A DNA stretch of 64,000 nucleotides from Ilex aquifolium (Eukaryota > Streptophyta > Magnoliopsida > Aquifoliales > Aquifoliaceae). A model generated the notes under the pieces. That model searched no databases and was not told the origin of the DNA. It saw only the letters and a program-made list of their open reading frames with translations. This document shows, in pieces, positions 36,326 to 47,132 of this stretch. Position numbers and translations under genes: made by a program. The first letter of the stretch is position 1, and each line of letters opens with the position of its first letter. The stretch spans positions 18,285,001 to 18,349,000 of the forward strand of contig OX637394.1 of NCBI GenBank assembly GCA_951799425.1. The letters are read 5' to 3'.

Positions 36326-37213
36326 GGGCTAATCTTAATTTGAATTTCGAAATATCACTCAAATCTCAATTTGCACCCACAAAGGTTAAAAATATCAATT
36401 TACACCCTGAAAGACATAAATTCGTATCAATTTGCACCTGGAGCTAACTCCGTTCATTTTGCCGCTAAAAAAGTTTAGGCTAATTATAAATTGTACCCCT
36501 TAAAGTTTAAATATTTTACATTTATGACCCAAAAAGAATTCCATCTATTAATGCTTGTTCAATAGCTCTCAATTTTATCGTATCATAACATTTTTGTGTC
36601 GTGTTCAAATCAATAAAAAAATATTTTTAAAATTTTAAAAAAAAGGCAAAAATACTTAATTTTTGCCTTCAATACTCATTAAATAGCTATTTTATGTATA
36701 CAATTGGACACAAATCTTTTGATTCTCCAATCAAATTAAAGTTAGATACGAATAACACAATTATAGACAGAAAACAATTATTTAACGAGTATTATAGGAA
36801 AAAAATAGGTATTTTTTAAATTTTAAAAAATTAAATAGTATTATATGAATTGTCAAAAATGTGAAATATATGACACAACGCAATTGACTCGACACGAAAA
36901 TATTTTGTGTTAAAAATATTTTTTTATTGACTCGAATACGACACAAAAATATTATGACACCACACAGTTGATAGTTATTGAACAAACATTAATGGATGAA
37001 ATACTTTTTTGGATCATAAAAGTGAAATATTTAAACTGAGGGATACAATTTATAATCAATCCAAACTTTTTAACGGCAAAATAAACAGCAGTTAATCTCA
37101 AGTGCACATTGATACTTATTTATATCTTTATGAATGTAAATTAATATTTTTAAATTTTGAGGGTACAAATTAAAATTCGAGTGATCTTTCGGAGTGTAAA
37201 TTGAGATTAACCC
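36326..37213. mobile_element. MULE-type non-autonomous element (unit B copy)
   Basis: 888 bp, same ends and TSD as 19001-19888 (TAAAATTTG at 36317-36325; TAAAATTTT beginning 37214). Confidence 0.8.
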
Positions 37214-37852
37214 TAAAATTTTTAGATACATATTCAATTAAATATAATTTTATTTTAGTATCTCAAAAAATAATAATATAAATAATATTATAAAATAACT
37301 AATTAAATCTTAAAATTATTTTAAAAATCAATATGACCTCATTTAAAATTTCACTTTAGACCTCATTTTGTGTCGGCCACCCCTGCCTTAAGTTCAAAAC
37401 CCAACTCAACTTTTGCCCATGGCGACTAGTCAATAACTAACTCACTTGCATGCACTTCATGTAACAAGAAGCTTCTTAAAGAAAATACGTACAATCACCC
37501 ATGCTAAATGTAGCTTTGAAAATAGTAGAAAGTAAGGCAATAATCCAGAAGATACCAACAAACAAAGAACTAAGACCATGTCAAGATGCTTATCATCAAA
37601 AACATCTAAATTTCAACTTTTCGCATTGATTGTTAACTAGTTCCTGAGTTATTGGGGTTTCTAAAAGGTGTTGAAATTTCCAATTCAACATTTTCTCATT
37701 CGCCCAACTCAAAAAAGATCACCATGGAAAATGTCAGCTACAGGGTATTGACTAACTCAATATTCAACCATGTATAACATTTGAAAAATAAAATGAAAAA
37801 AACTTGAATTTAGAGAGCTATAAATAGCTGAAATGCTTTTAATGATGCGACC

Positions 37853-37978
37853 CATGGGTAGCTTCAGCTCATTCCAATAAAGATTTCTTTAATATCTTTC
37901 CCATCCGTCTAAGAAATCCACCTATTACACTCCAAACAACTTTTCACATTCATATGTCTTGAAGTTGAATTTTCAACT
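37853..37978 (+). pseudogene. BBE-like 5' gene relic (unit B)
   Basis: Better preserved than its unit A partner. It keeps a TATAAATA box (37819-37826), the signal-peptide-end equivalent (GGGTAGCTTCAGCTCATTCC) and sequence equal to about the first 66 codons, interrupted by small deletions. Homology then ends. A non-functional remnant of a fourth BBE-like gene that predates the segmental duplication. Confidence 0.8.
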
Positions 37979-38462
37979 TGTAAAAATACAACAACGGTCA
38001 ACATTGATTAAATTTTCATCTATTTTGATTCAATTGAACAAAATTTATCACAAAATTTATTTCCTCGCTAAAAAACATCATTTTCTTTGCACAACCCCCA
38101 TTGTTAGACAATCTAATTAATCTACACCTACCTTGCTCTTCTCTCCTTACCTCTCTTTTAAGAATGAGAAAAAGAAATTATTATTTAAAATATAAATATT
38201 TTATGATCAATATTTGATTTTTAGTGTTGCAGAGTGTATTCAAACATGAAATTATTACTATAATATTATTATATTGGGTGTTGAATTATTAGGCTATCTT
38301 ATTCCACCGAATAATATCAGAGCCGATAGAACTCTCCAGGCTGTGTAGGATGCTTAAACTTTTAGGTAGCTATGGTTTATGGTTTCCAAACGTTTACACA
38401 TCATTTTCAACTCTAATCATGCATCATCTACGAAAATAATTGCACAATTCATCTACTAGAAT

Positions 38463-38672
38463 TAGGGGTGTCAGTTCTAACCCGTTGACACGAATCCGAC
38501 ACGAATATTAAATACGCATAATAAGCAGTTTAGATTAATGTTTAATCCTCATAATACACTTAAATAATTTTTTTTTTGTAGGTCTTGACACGAACACGAC
38601 ATGAATAACAATGACACGACACGAATAACATGACATGTGGGTCACACGAACACGACACAATTGACACCCCTA
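38463..38672. mobile_element. hAT MITE (unit B copy)
   Basis: Orthologue of 21387-21616, slightly shorter through internal deletion; termini TAGGGGTGTCA and TGACACCCCTA. The right TSD has lost one base (ACTAGAT). Confidence 0.82.
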
Positions 38673-39115
38673 ACTAGATGAACATATATGGGTCGGTGCA
38701 TTTGAAAAGTAGACGGGCCGTACAAGTGGGTCGTTAAATTTGAAATAATAAGCCTAAAACACCATAGTCAATTTCATATCTGCTTCAAGCAGTAAGCCTT
38801 AAATTTGGTCTTATTTTAAATATCTGTTTTAGATTTGCTATTTGAGCACGAATGATTTCCCAAAATAACAATTTCATCAGCAATATTCTCAAAAAAACAG
38901 TTTCTAGAAAACAATTTACATATTAAGTTTTTTTAAACCAATTTTACATATTTTTAACCATGTAATTGATCTGATAATTCTTTAATTAAAAATCAGGAAT
39001 TTAATATACTTTTTTGAAAAGTATATGATTGAGATTATTATTGACCAGTATGCAAGCCAAACTGCAAAAAAAATAATGTGATGTAAAACAGAAAAATACT
39101 GTGTGTAATGATATA

Positions 39116-39693
39116 TGATGATGCACAAAATTGGCTTTGCACACCACTAGTCAAGTAATTTGGAAATTAACGTAGTAATTAAAGTAGAGAGAAAGAATTT
39201 ATAGTGGTTCGGTCAATATGACGTACGTCCACTTTGGAATGGCAATGAATTGCCGGTATTTTTTATTGATTCCGGTGAGTAATGTGAACGGAGAGATTAT
39301 AGAGGGGAGAGGTAGACGAATATTGTGCTCTGTAGAAGGTGATGCCCCCAAGTGTTGGTGGGGCTTACATTTTATATTCAGTCCTCAACCGAGTGGAGCT
39401 ACTTAAGAGGCCATACTCAGCTATTCTAGTGGACTTTGCGGATTCTCCTCAACGGGTGTGACTGTTGAGGAGCTCCCCACAAGACCGGATCCCCGTTTGA
39501 CTGCTTCCAAGGTGGTAGAGGAGGTAAGGGGTCTTGAATGCTCTCTGGATCTTGTAGCTAAGCTGAGGTAGCTCCATGGTGAACTTAATTGAGCTTGGGA
39601 ATCTCATTGGACCTGCTGGGTCTTCATGGGTTTGAGCCTTTAATTGCAACTGGGCTTCAATATAGTTTTGGACCTTTTGGGCTTGACCCATCA
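39116..39693. mobile_element. Solo LTR, 578 bp, upstream of BBE-like gene 3
   Basis: Begins TGATGATGCAC and ends GACCCATCA, flanked by the 5-bp TSD ATATA (39111-39115 and 39694-39698). The corresponding site in unit A (about 22060) is empty, so this inserted after the duplication. Its right end lies 484 bases before the gene 3 ATG. The element family is not identified. Confidence 0.85.
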
Positions 39694-39949
39694 ATATATT
39701 CCATTCCAAATGTTATCATGACAAATCACTCGTTTACCAGTGGATCGGCTGGTTGCGTTACGTTCATAAACAGCCTTAAGGTCAAACCCCAAAATCAAAA
39801 TTTTCACGAGGTGACAAGTCAATAGCGTATCCAAATCCATGCACTTCATGCAACAAGAAATTTCATAAAAAGCTACGTACAATTACACAAGCTTATTGCA
39901 GCTGTTAAGAATAGGAGAAGAAATTTGAAAGAACTCAAAAATATCATCC

Positions 39950-40123
39950 ACTTTGGGTTGAAATTTTCAATTCAACATTTTCTTATTCACCCAACACGAA
40001 AAAGATCACCATGGAAAAGGTCCACTAGGTGAATACCCCATTAGTATTGACTAATTCAATATTCAACCAAGTAACCTTTGAAAATTAAAATGCAAAAAAA
40101 TTGAATTTAGACAGCCATAAATA
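39950..40123 (+). promoter_or_regulatory. BBE-like gene 3 promoter: W-box and TATA-like box
   Basis: The conserved BBE promoter block is present. TTGACT at 40047-40052 is 130 bases before the ATG, and CATAAATA (40116-40123) replaces the TATAAATA of genes 1 and 2. Same spacing, slightly weaker TATA. Confidence 0.6.
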
Positions 40124-40176
40124 GCTGGCATTGCCTGAGGTTTTTGCTCACAAGTCCCCAACACCAACAAATTAAG

Positions 40177-41826
40177 ATGATGACAACTCCAAGAGCTTCT
40201 TTGCTTTCACTTTGTCTTGTTTTTCTCTTCTCATTTTTATGGGCAGCTTCAGCTCATTCCAATAAAGCTTTTCTTCGATGTCTTTCCCATCCGTCTAAGA
40301 AATCCACCTCAATCTCCCAGGTTATTTACACTCCAAACAACTCTTTGTATTCATCTGTCTTGGATTTCTCCATTCAAAACCTAAGATTCACTTCACCCAG
40401 CATCCCGCGACCTTTGGCCATAATCACGCCATTGCACGAGTCTCATATCCAAAGAGCTATATATTGTTCTCGAAAATATGGCATACAGATAAGGGTTCGA
40501 AGCGGAGGACATGACTATGAGGGTCTTTCTTATGTTTCTCCAGTACCATTCATCATCATTGATATGAAAAACATGCGATCAGTCACTGTCAATGCAAAAG
40601 ACAACACGGCGTGGATTCAAGCTGGTGCGACTCTTGGTGAACTTTATTATAACATCGTAAATAAGAGTAGCACACTTGCCTTTCCGGCGGGTATTTGTCC
40701 TTCCGTGGGTGCTGGCGGACATATAAGTGGGGGAGGATACGGTATTCTACTGCGTAAATTTGGTCTTGCTGTTGATCATGTAACTGATGCTCGATTGATT
40801 GATGTCAATGGTAGAATTCTTGATAGAAAATCAATGGGAGAAGACCTCTTCTGGGCTATTAGAGGAGGTGGAGGCGCTAGTTTTGGTGTTATCTTGGAAT
40901 GGAAATTAAGTTTAGTTACAGTTCCAAAAACTGTAACTATTTTCACAGTCAGCAAAACGTTGGAACAAAATGCAACCAAGCTTGTACATCGGTGGCAATA
41001 CATTGCAGATAAGATTGATGAAAATCTTTTTATCAGAGTTGTGGCAAGGAATGTGAATTCTGGTGAAGATGGAAAGAAAACACTAGAAGTTTCGTTCTTT
41101 TCATTGTTCCTTGGTGGAGTTGATGGATTACTTTCTTTGATGAAGGAAGAATTCCCAGAATTGGGTTTGGTGAAGAAAGATTGTTCCGAAGTGAGCTGGA
41201 TAGACTCTGTTCTCTTTTTCTATGGTGTCAAAGTAGATTCAATGGATTCTTTACTAAACAGGGCTTATCCATATAGAAGCAATTACAAAATAAAGTCGGA
41301 CTATGTGAAGGAACCCATTCCAGAAAGGGCATTCGAAGGAATATGGGAAAGGTTCTCTGAAGTAAAGGGTGGGGACCCCGTTCTTGTGTTGACTCCTTAT
41401 GGAGGAAAAATGAGTGAGATTGCACATACCGAAACACCTTTTCCCCATAGAGCTGGGAATATATATAAAATAGAATACCAAGTAGGTTGGGAAGAACAAG
41501 GGGTAGAGGTTTCAGAAAAGCATATCAGTTGGGTTCGAATGCTTTATAAATATATGGCTCCCTATGTTTCCAAGAATCCTAGACAAGCATATATCAATTA
41601 CAGGGATCTTGATATAGGAGTCAATAATGAAGGGAACACAAGCTATGCACATGCAAGTATTTGGGGTGCTAAATATTTTCAGAACAACTTCAACAGATTG
41701 GTATATGTGAAGACCTTGGTTGATCCTGACAATTTTTTCAGGGACGAGCAAAGCATTCCACCTCTCTCACCATGGTTGATAGATAGAATTGGTCATCCTT
41801 TTCCAGAAGGAAAAAACTACCAGTGA
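40177..41826 (+). CDS. Berberine-bridge-enzyme-like FAD oxidoreductase, copy 3 (intact)
   Basis: 549 residues from the ATG at 40177; a second ATG at 40180 aligns exactly with the copy 1 start and could equally be used. Intronless, with about 91% protein identity to copy 1. The signal peptide ends near WAASA. Covalent FAD residues are H112 (RSGGHDYEG) and C174 (GICPSVGAGGH), and the BBE domain has YINYRDLDIG. It differs from copy 1 in FPAGIC for FPGGIC beside the FAD cysteine, NAKDNTAW for NTDDNTAL, and a cluster of changes in residues about 313-357 and 441-457. Those could alter the substrate pocket or surface. A poly(A) signal is at 42074-42079. This gene is missing from unit A. Confidence 0.97.
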   Translation: MMTTPRASLLSLCLVFLFSFLWAASAHSNKAFLRCLSHPSKKSTSISQVIYTPNNSLYSSVLDFSIQNLRFTSPSIPRPLAIITPLHESHIQRAIYCSRKYGIQIRVRSGGHDYEGLSYVSPVPFIIIDMKNMRSVTVNAKDNTAWIQAGATLGELYYNIVNKSSTLAFPAGICPSVGAGGHISGGGYGILLRKFGLAVDHVTDARLIDVNGRILDRKSMGEDLFWAIRGGGGASFGVILEWKLSLVTVPKTVTIFTVSKTLEQNATKLVHRWQYIADKIDENLFIRVVARNVNSGEDGKKTLEVSFFSLFLGGVDGLLSLMKEEFPELGLVKKDCSEVSWIDSVLFFYGVKVDSMDSLLNRAYPYRSNYKIKSDYVKEPIPERAFEGIWERFSEVKGGDPVLVLTPYGGKMSEIAHTETPFPHRAGNIYKIEYQVGWEEQGVEVSEKHISWVRMLYKYMAPYVSKNPRQAYINYRDLDIGVNNEGNTSYAHASIWGAKYFQNNFNRLVYVKTLVDPDNFFRDEQSIPPLSPWLIDRIGHPFPEGKNYQ

Positions 41827-42079
41827 AAATTTAAATTTATTTTGGTTGACCACAAATAAGGGAACCATAAATATTATGGACATATCCTGTTAGGTGGTTG
41901 GACCCAATGAATTTAATAATGGATGATTTTAGCTTGACCAAAATTGAGAAACTCGAAATTTGAGAGGACCCAAATTCTTTTATTAGAGTGTAGTAGCCTG
42001 CACCTCATTTGTCGATGATAGTTGATGTTATTATTCAAATTGAATTCAATTGTACTGTTATTGTTGCTAAGTGAATAAA

Positions 42080-42142
42080 TTGTATTCTTTTTCTTTCATT
42101 GTTACTTTTCATTTTTAGGTCTCAAAAATGTTGTTCATGAGC
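42080..42142. other. Spacer between BBE-like gene 3 and hAT
   Basis: Short downstream flank with no feature. Confidence 0.5.
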
Positions 42143-42898
42143 GTGGCGGAGCCACATGCAACTTAGTGGTGCCAATTTTCCATACTCAATTCTATTTTAT
42201 AAAACTTTGTTGTATTTATTTTGAAATCTTTCGTTCAAACAATTTTTTATTTGCCTTAATCTGACCATTTAGAGAAGCATTCGTGTTGGACATGTAATGT
42301 GTGAGAATTTTATATACGAAGAAAAAAATAATAATTAAACTCTCTATGCGGTGGAGCGTGTTGGTATTGATGATAACTCTTGAAAAGGATGAAATTGGCT
42401 TTTGGAATTAGAGTCACGGTAATAGTTGATGAGTCCCTACACAATAATGATGTAGTGTCTTAAAATCTCACAGGCCATTCGCTTTGCCTGAGAGAATGGT
42501 GAAGCGGTTGACCATTGGATCCTCTATAGATACAGGATAAGACGTGGTTCCTGAAGAGTGAGCTTTGGCAAAAAGAGATTTAGACATGGTGCTCATCAAG
42601 AGTGGTGGATCCGAAGTCAGGTGTGGTTCATGCCAGTGGCCAAGCCATAAGTTTACCCAAAAAATTTAAATTTTTTCTACCAATTAATAAAAACAAAATA
42701 ATATATTTAACTTTAGGACATTGTATTTGATACTTAAAAATTCATAAAATACAAAATTTATCAAACATCGATAAATATAATATATACAAATTAAAAAACA
42801 AAAATAAAATAGACTAATTACAACCCTTCACAATAAGTGAGACTAACTATCTCTCCTAACCCGGACAAGAGTAAGAGAATGACTTGTGGGGTAGCGAT

Positions 42899-43567
42899 TG
42901 TAAGAGGCAAAAAATTGAGGATACCTCCTACAGGAATAAAGAATGAATGTTTCTGCTAAAAGTGAGTGAGCTCTGAACTTGATCTCCCAGTCTTTCCTCC
43001 CTGCAAAACGAACAAACTGCCCAAGATCGAAGTGCTTCGATCGAAGACACTCCGATACTTAAGTCAGTAATGGAACTAAGTGAATTGCAAGAAGATAAGG
43101 AGAGTTCAGCGTCCCTTTCAACCTGACTTCTCGTGCCTTTTATAGATCACTGTTCGATTAGGGTTTCCATGATTTTCGAGTCGTGGTGGTACACCTTCGT
43201 CCAATCAGGCGGCTCTAGTTGGGAAGCTGCTGATTTTTCTCCAGCAATTCCTCCTGCCGTTCCTATAATTTTGCTCATTTTTTTAGCCAGGATGCCTGAG
43301 TTATAGGCGTCCCCTTAGCTCTTCATTTATCGTTTCAAACATCTCGGTCATGATGAGAGCCGAACTCTTTCATTTATTCCCGAGCTCATTGAACCAACTC
43401 GGTTCAGTAAGAGCCGAGCTATTTCGTTACTTGCTGAGTACATTGATCAGTTCGGCTAAGTCTGTTGGCTGAGTGACTGGTGTCTTCCTCACGTGCCTTG
43501 TCTTGTCATCCTCACGTGCGCTTATTTAATGTCATAATACGTGTAATAAAGGGAGCTACCCCCTTCA
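42899..43567 (-). repeat. 3' LTR of the gypsy element
   Basis: 669 bp, TG...CA on the plus strand. Differs from the other LTR by scattered substitutions, an 8-base insertion (GTGAGTGAGC region) and the lack of a 27-base stretch near the end. That level of divergence indicates a fairly old insertion. Confidence 0.95.
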
Positions 43568-43580
43568 TTTGCCCCCAGAA
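43568..43580 (-). other. Polypurine tract
   Basis: On the minus strand the bases directly before the 3' LTR read TTCTGGGGGCAAA, a plausible second-strand primer. Confidence 0.55.
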
Positions 43581-43821
43581 AACGTCTGACATACGCCTTT
43601 CGTCTGTCAGTCGTTTTATGTCGTGAATCCCATCATTGCTCACACCTTTTGGGACATCCCCCTTCGTTTTGGTGGCGAATCTAGTCATCTAAATACCACC
43701 TTTTAGGATTCCCCCCCTTTATAAGTGATTTCTCTTCAACCTCTCTTCACTTTGCCTTCTCAGTTTCAAACGTATCTTTGTATCTGCATTATCCTTTTTT
43801 CTCTGCACTTCATCTTCCTCA

Positions 43822-45687
43822 ATGGCCCCTCTCACTCCCTCAGAAATTCTAGCTTTCAAAACTAAATACAACATTCCAGACGATGTTAAGGTAAAGGTCG
43901 CTAGAAAGGATGAGCCTCTGATTGGCACAAGAGAGAGGATTCCCATTCCTACTCGTGCAATCATCGAGGGTGGAGTCCGATTTCCTCTCGACCCCCTTCT
44001 TCTTTGGGTGTTGTTTGCAACAAAACTTTGCCCATTACAATGTTGCCCCAACTTTTTCAGGATTGTTATGGGGGTTGTTACTTTGAATAGGTTGCTAAAC
44101 CTAAATCTGGGTCTCTGGGAAATTCTGTACTGCTATATCATCAAGCCAGCCGGTGATAACTACTACCTCGCCGTTAGGAAGAAGGAACGATATCTAGTGA
44201 CCCATCTTCCAGACTCGAATAAGGGTCATGAGAACGATGTGGTTTTCGTTTTTGGGAACTGGGAATATGCTGCTGATGCTACTCCCTCCTATCGCTGCCC
44301 TTATGAAGAAGGTGTTCCAGGTATTTGAATCCTTTGCTCTTCCAAATTGGCTTTTTTGCTTTACCATCTTCTGATATGAGACTTCTGTGTAAAGGACAGA
44401 CTATAAAGGGCAGAGTCCCTGAATCCTCTGTGAAGATGGACAAACTTAAAAGAGTTTGGGACTTCAATGACTCTTTGTTTTGCCGAGCTGCTCACACACT
44501 GCTAGGATACACACCGACTTATACATCCTTCATTGCTGTACCGAACTGACCTAACGCCTCACTTGCCACAGATTGGGAGGCCATTCAAACTGCTCGGGAA
44601 CAGACTCCCCGAGCACGAAAGAAGTATTCTCTTGCAGCTTTTGGACACAGAACGGTGAAAAACTTTTTAAATTTTTTATCAACTGTCGAGCCGACCCTAT
44701 CCATCGAACCTACTCCACTAACTTCTGTGCCTTCAATTCCTGTTCTTGAGGAGCCTGTTGCCGAGGTTCCTGCCGAGGATGTTCTTCCAGATGATGCAGG
44801 TCTGCCGATTAGTGACCAAGCAGACATGGTTCAGACTATTAAAACTTCAATTCCAGTTGAGTTAGATCCTTCAAATTCTGTTCATTCTCCCATTCCTAAA
44901 GATGATTCAATTTTTGAACTTGCCGAATACCCCACCCAAAAAAGGCGAAAGATTGCTAAATCCGAGGCAAGCCTCTCTCCCAAACCTATCAATCCGCCTT
45001 TCCGACCTGTCCTTAGGGCAAAGAGGAGAGAGATCACTACAAAAGATTCTACAATTGAAGACTTCAATGTTGCGGTGGGGATTGCTCGGGGGGTAATCTT
45101 ACCTCGTGACTTGACTATGAACGAGGCTCTCTGTTCTTTTATGCATTCCCTTCTTTTTTCCAAATTTTATCTAAGTCTTTCCCTTTTCAACCAAGGGTCT
45201 ACAAAAAGTTCATGAGGTCGGGGCTAGGATAGCTAGAAAGGATAAGGCCATGAAGGATGCTATCCATGCCCGAGTTTCCGCCTTGGCCAAAAAAGAGTCT
45301 GTGGACGAGGAGTATGCAAAAATCTGCGAGGAAGCTAAAGTTCTGCAGGCTCAAAACCAAAGCCTTTCGGAGGAGAACCAAAAGCTTCAACCAGAAATTG
45401 GAAAGCTGAAAGACTCTGAACATGAAGTGAACGTAGAGCTCTCCCAAGTCCAGCTTGATTACACAAGTCTTCTTGAAGAGTTCGTTCAATACAAGTCTGA
45501 GGCAAGGGAAAGAGAAGATGCTACACATGATGAAGGGGTTGAAAAGGCAGAGAATGATCTGGCTCTGCAGATCCCTCATCTTCGGAATGCATATTTCGGC
45601 AAGGGCTGGCATGCTGCTTTGATTGCTGCCGAAGTTCCTCCTTCTTTTGAACTTTTTTCCAGGCATCCTCTTCCGAGTTCCTCCTAG
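43822..45687 (+). CDS. Antisense accessory gene of the Tat element (spliced)
   Basis: Coding runs opposite to gag-pol. The first exon (43822-44320) begins MAPLTPSEILAFKTKY and resembles the plant 'putative gypsy type transposon' domain (Transposase_28); it ends at a CCAG|GTATTT donor. Further open segments lie at about 44370-44549, 44580-44640 with 44655-45150 (acidic, Pro-rich), and 45194-45687. The last starts after an AACCAAG acceptor, has a heptad-rich coiled coil, and ends SRHPLPSSS. Exact middle splice sites are uncertain. A TATA-like TTTATAAG is near 43720. Extra antisense ORFs with introns are known from Tat elements; function is unknown. Confidence 0.7.
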
Positions 45688-46385
45688 CCTCCTGCAAACA
45701 CTTAGAAAATTTTTTCTGTAACTTTTGATGTAAATACCCTTTTGTGAGGTCATTGCACTTTTTTGGAACCTTATGTACTCTTTTGAAATTGAAATGAGAA
45801 TTGCTCTTTGACTCTTTGGTTCCTGCGTTTTGTTGAAGAATACTTTTGAATGTTTAGTCAAATTTGACCTCCGAAGTTAAAGACCTTTGTTCGGTTTTTC
45901 TTTAATGAGCTCGGTCCCTCAACCAAGACCTTAAAATACTTTGGAAAAAAAAAAAATTTTACTCTTGAAGTTATGGCCTTTGCTCAGCCCTTCTTCATAT
46001 TTCGGCAAGGGCTGGCATGCTGCTTTGATTTCTACCGAAGTTCCTCCTTCTTCTGAACTTTTTTCCAGGCATCCTCTTCCGAGTTCCTCCCAGCCTCCTG
46101 CAAACACTTAGAAAAAGTTTTCTGTAACTTTTGATGTAAAGACCCTTTTGTGAGGTCGTTGCTCTTTTTTGGAACCTTATGTACACTTTTGAAATTGAAA
46201 TGAGAATTGCTCTTTGACTCTTTGGTTCCTGCGTTTTGTTGAAGAATACTTTTGAATGTTTAGTCAGATTTGACCTCCGAAGTTAAAGGTCTTTGTTCGG
46301 TTTTTTGTTTAATGAGCTCGGTCCCTCAACAGAGACCTTAAAATACTTTGAAAAAAAAATAATTTTTACTCTTGAAATTATGGCC
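45590..46385. repeat. Tandem duplication of the accessory gene's 3' end
   Basis: The segment 45594-45980 (end of the last exon plus downstream sequence, including GGCAAGGGCTGGCATGCTGC) recurs at 46000-46385 with few changes. The duplicated exon end is not joined to an upstream frame. Confidence 0.85.
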
Positions 46386-46790
46386 TTTGCTCGGCCCTTC
46401 TTTAAAGAGCTCGGTCCCTCCATAGAGACCTTAAAATACTTGAAATTTTTTTTTACTCTTGAAGTTATGGCCCTTGCTCGACCCTTCTTCAAAGAGCTCG
46501 GTCCCTCCATAGAGACCTTAAAATACTTGGAATTTGTTTTTACTCTTGAAGTTATGGCCCTTGCTCGGCCCTTCTTCAAAGAGTTCGGTCCCTCCATAGA
46601 AACCTTAAAATACTTGAAAATTGTTTTTTACTCTTGAAGTTATGGCCCTTGCTTGGCCCTTCTTCAAAGAGTTCGGTCCCTCCATAGAGACCTTAAAATA
46701 CTTGGAAATTTTTTTTACTCTTGAAGTTATGGCCCTTGCTCGGCCCTTCTTCAAAGAGCTCGTTCCCTCGGTAGAGTTACTCATAGTCCC
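46314..46790. repeat. 87-93 bp tandem repeat in the gypsy 3' UTR
   Basis: The phrase GAG(C/T)TCGGTCCCTC recurs at 46314, 46407, 46494, 46581, 46669 and 46756 (the last reads CGTTCCCTC), each followed by AGAGACCTTAAAATACTT and a T-run. It lies between the integrase end and the 3' LTR, the known site of satellite-like repeats in Tat elements. Confidence 0.9.
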
Positions 46791-47132
46791 TTAGACATTT
46801 AAGAGAGTTTCTACCTCGCACCGACCCGTCAATCTAATTGGACCCATATCCATCCCTAATCAGCTTACATCGTCATGCCTAGCTGAGGGCCTGGATTAGA
46901 TCGGGTGGCTACACCTGATTTAAGTTTGTAACTTCTATCAGGGTTTCTTGCCTTTCTGCCTTAACAGTTGGACGTGTTTAACGAGAAAATAAGAGCAAGA
47001 ATAAGGGGATGAATCTTCAAAAGTCTTTATTAATAACTCCAATTCGGTACATTTGCTTATCACCTATTGATTCTTAAGGGGCACCCTTAAGTTTCCGAAG
47101 GCACTTCGGAGTTCTATTTAAAAAAACACTTT

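Larger units (their letters stand above)
29388..40090. repeat. Segmental duplication, unit B
   Basis: Co-linear with unit A (8218-22432). Its first about 60 bases (29388-29450) match the repeat at 14926-14990 rather than the left flank of unit A; the match then shifts to the 8218 region. That hybrid junction suggests unequal recombination between the two dispersed repeat copies. Beyond the end of unit A's homology it continues into the intact third BBE-like gene. Confidence 0.9.

Noticed and set aside
45199..45861. 220-residue minus-strand frame
   Set aside because: Opposite strand of the coiled-coil exon of the antisense accessory gene and downstream repeats; no match to gypsy proteins.
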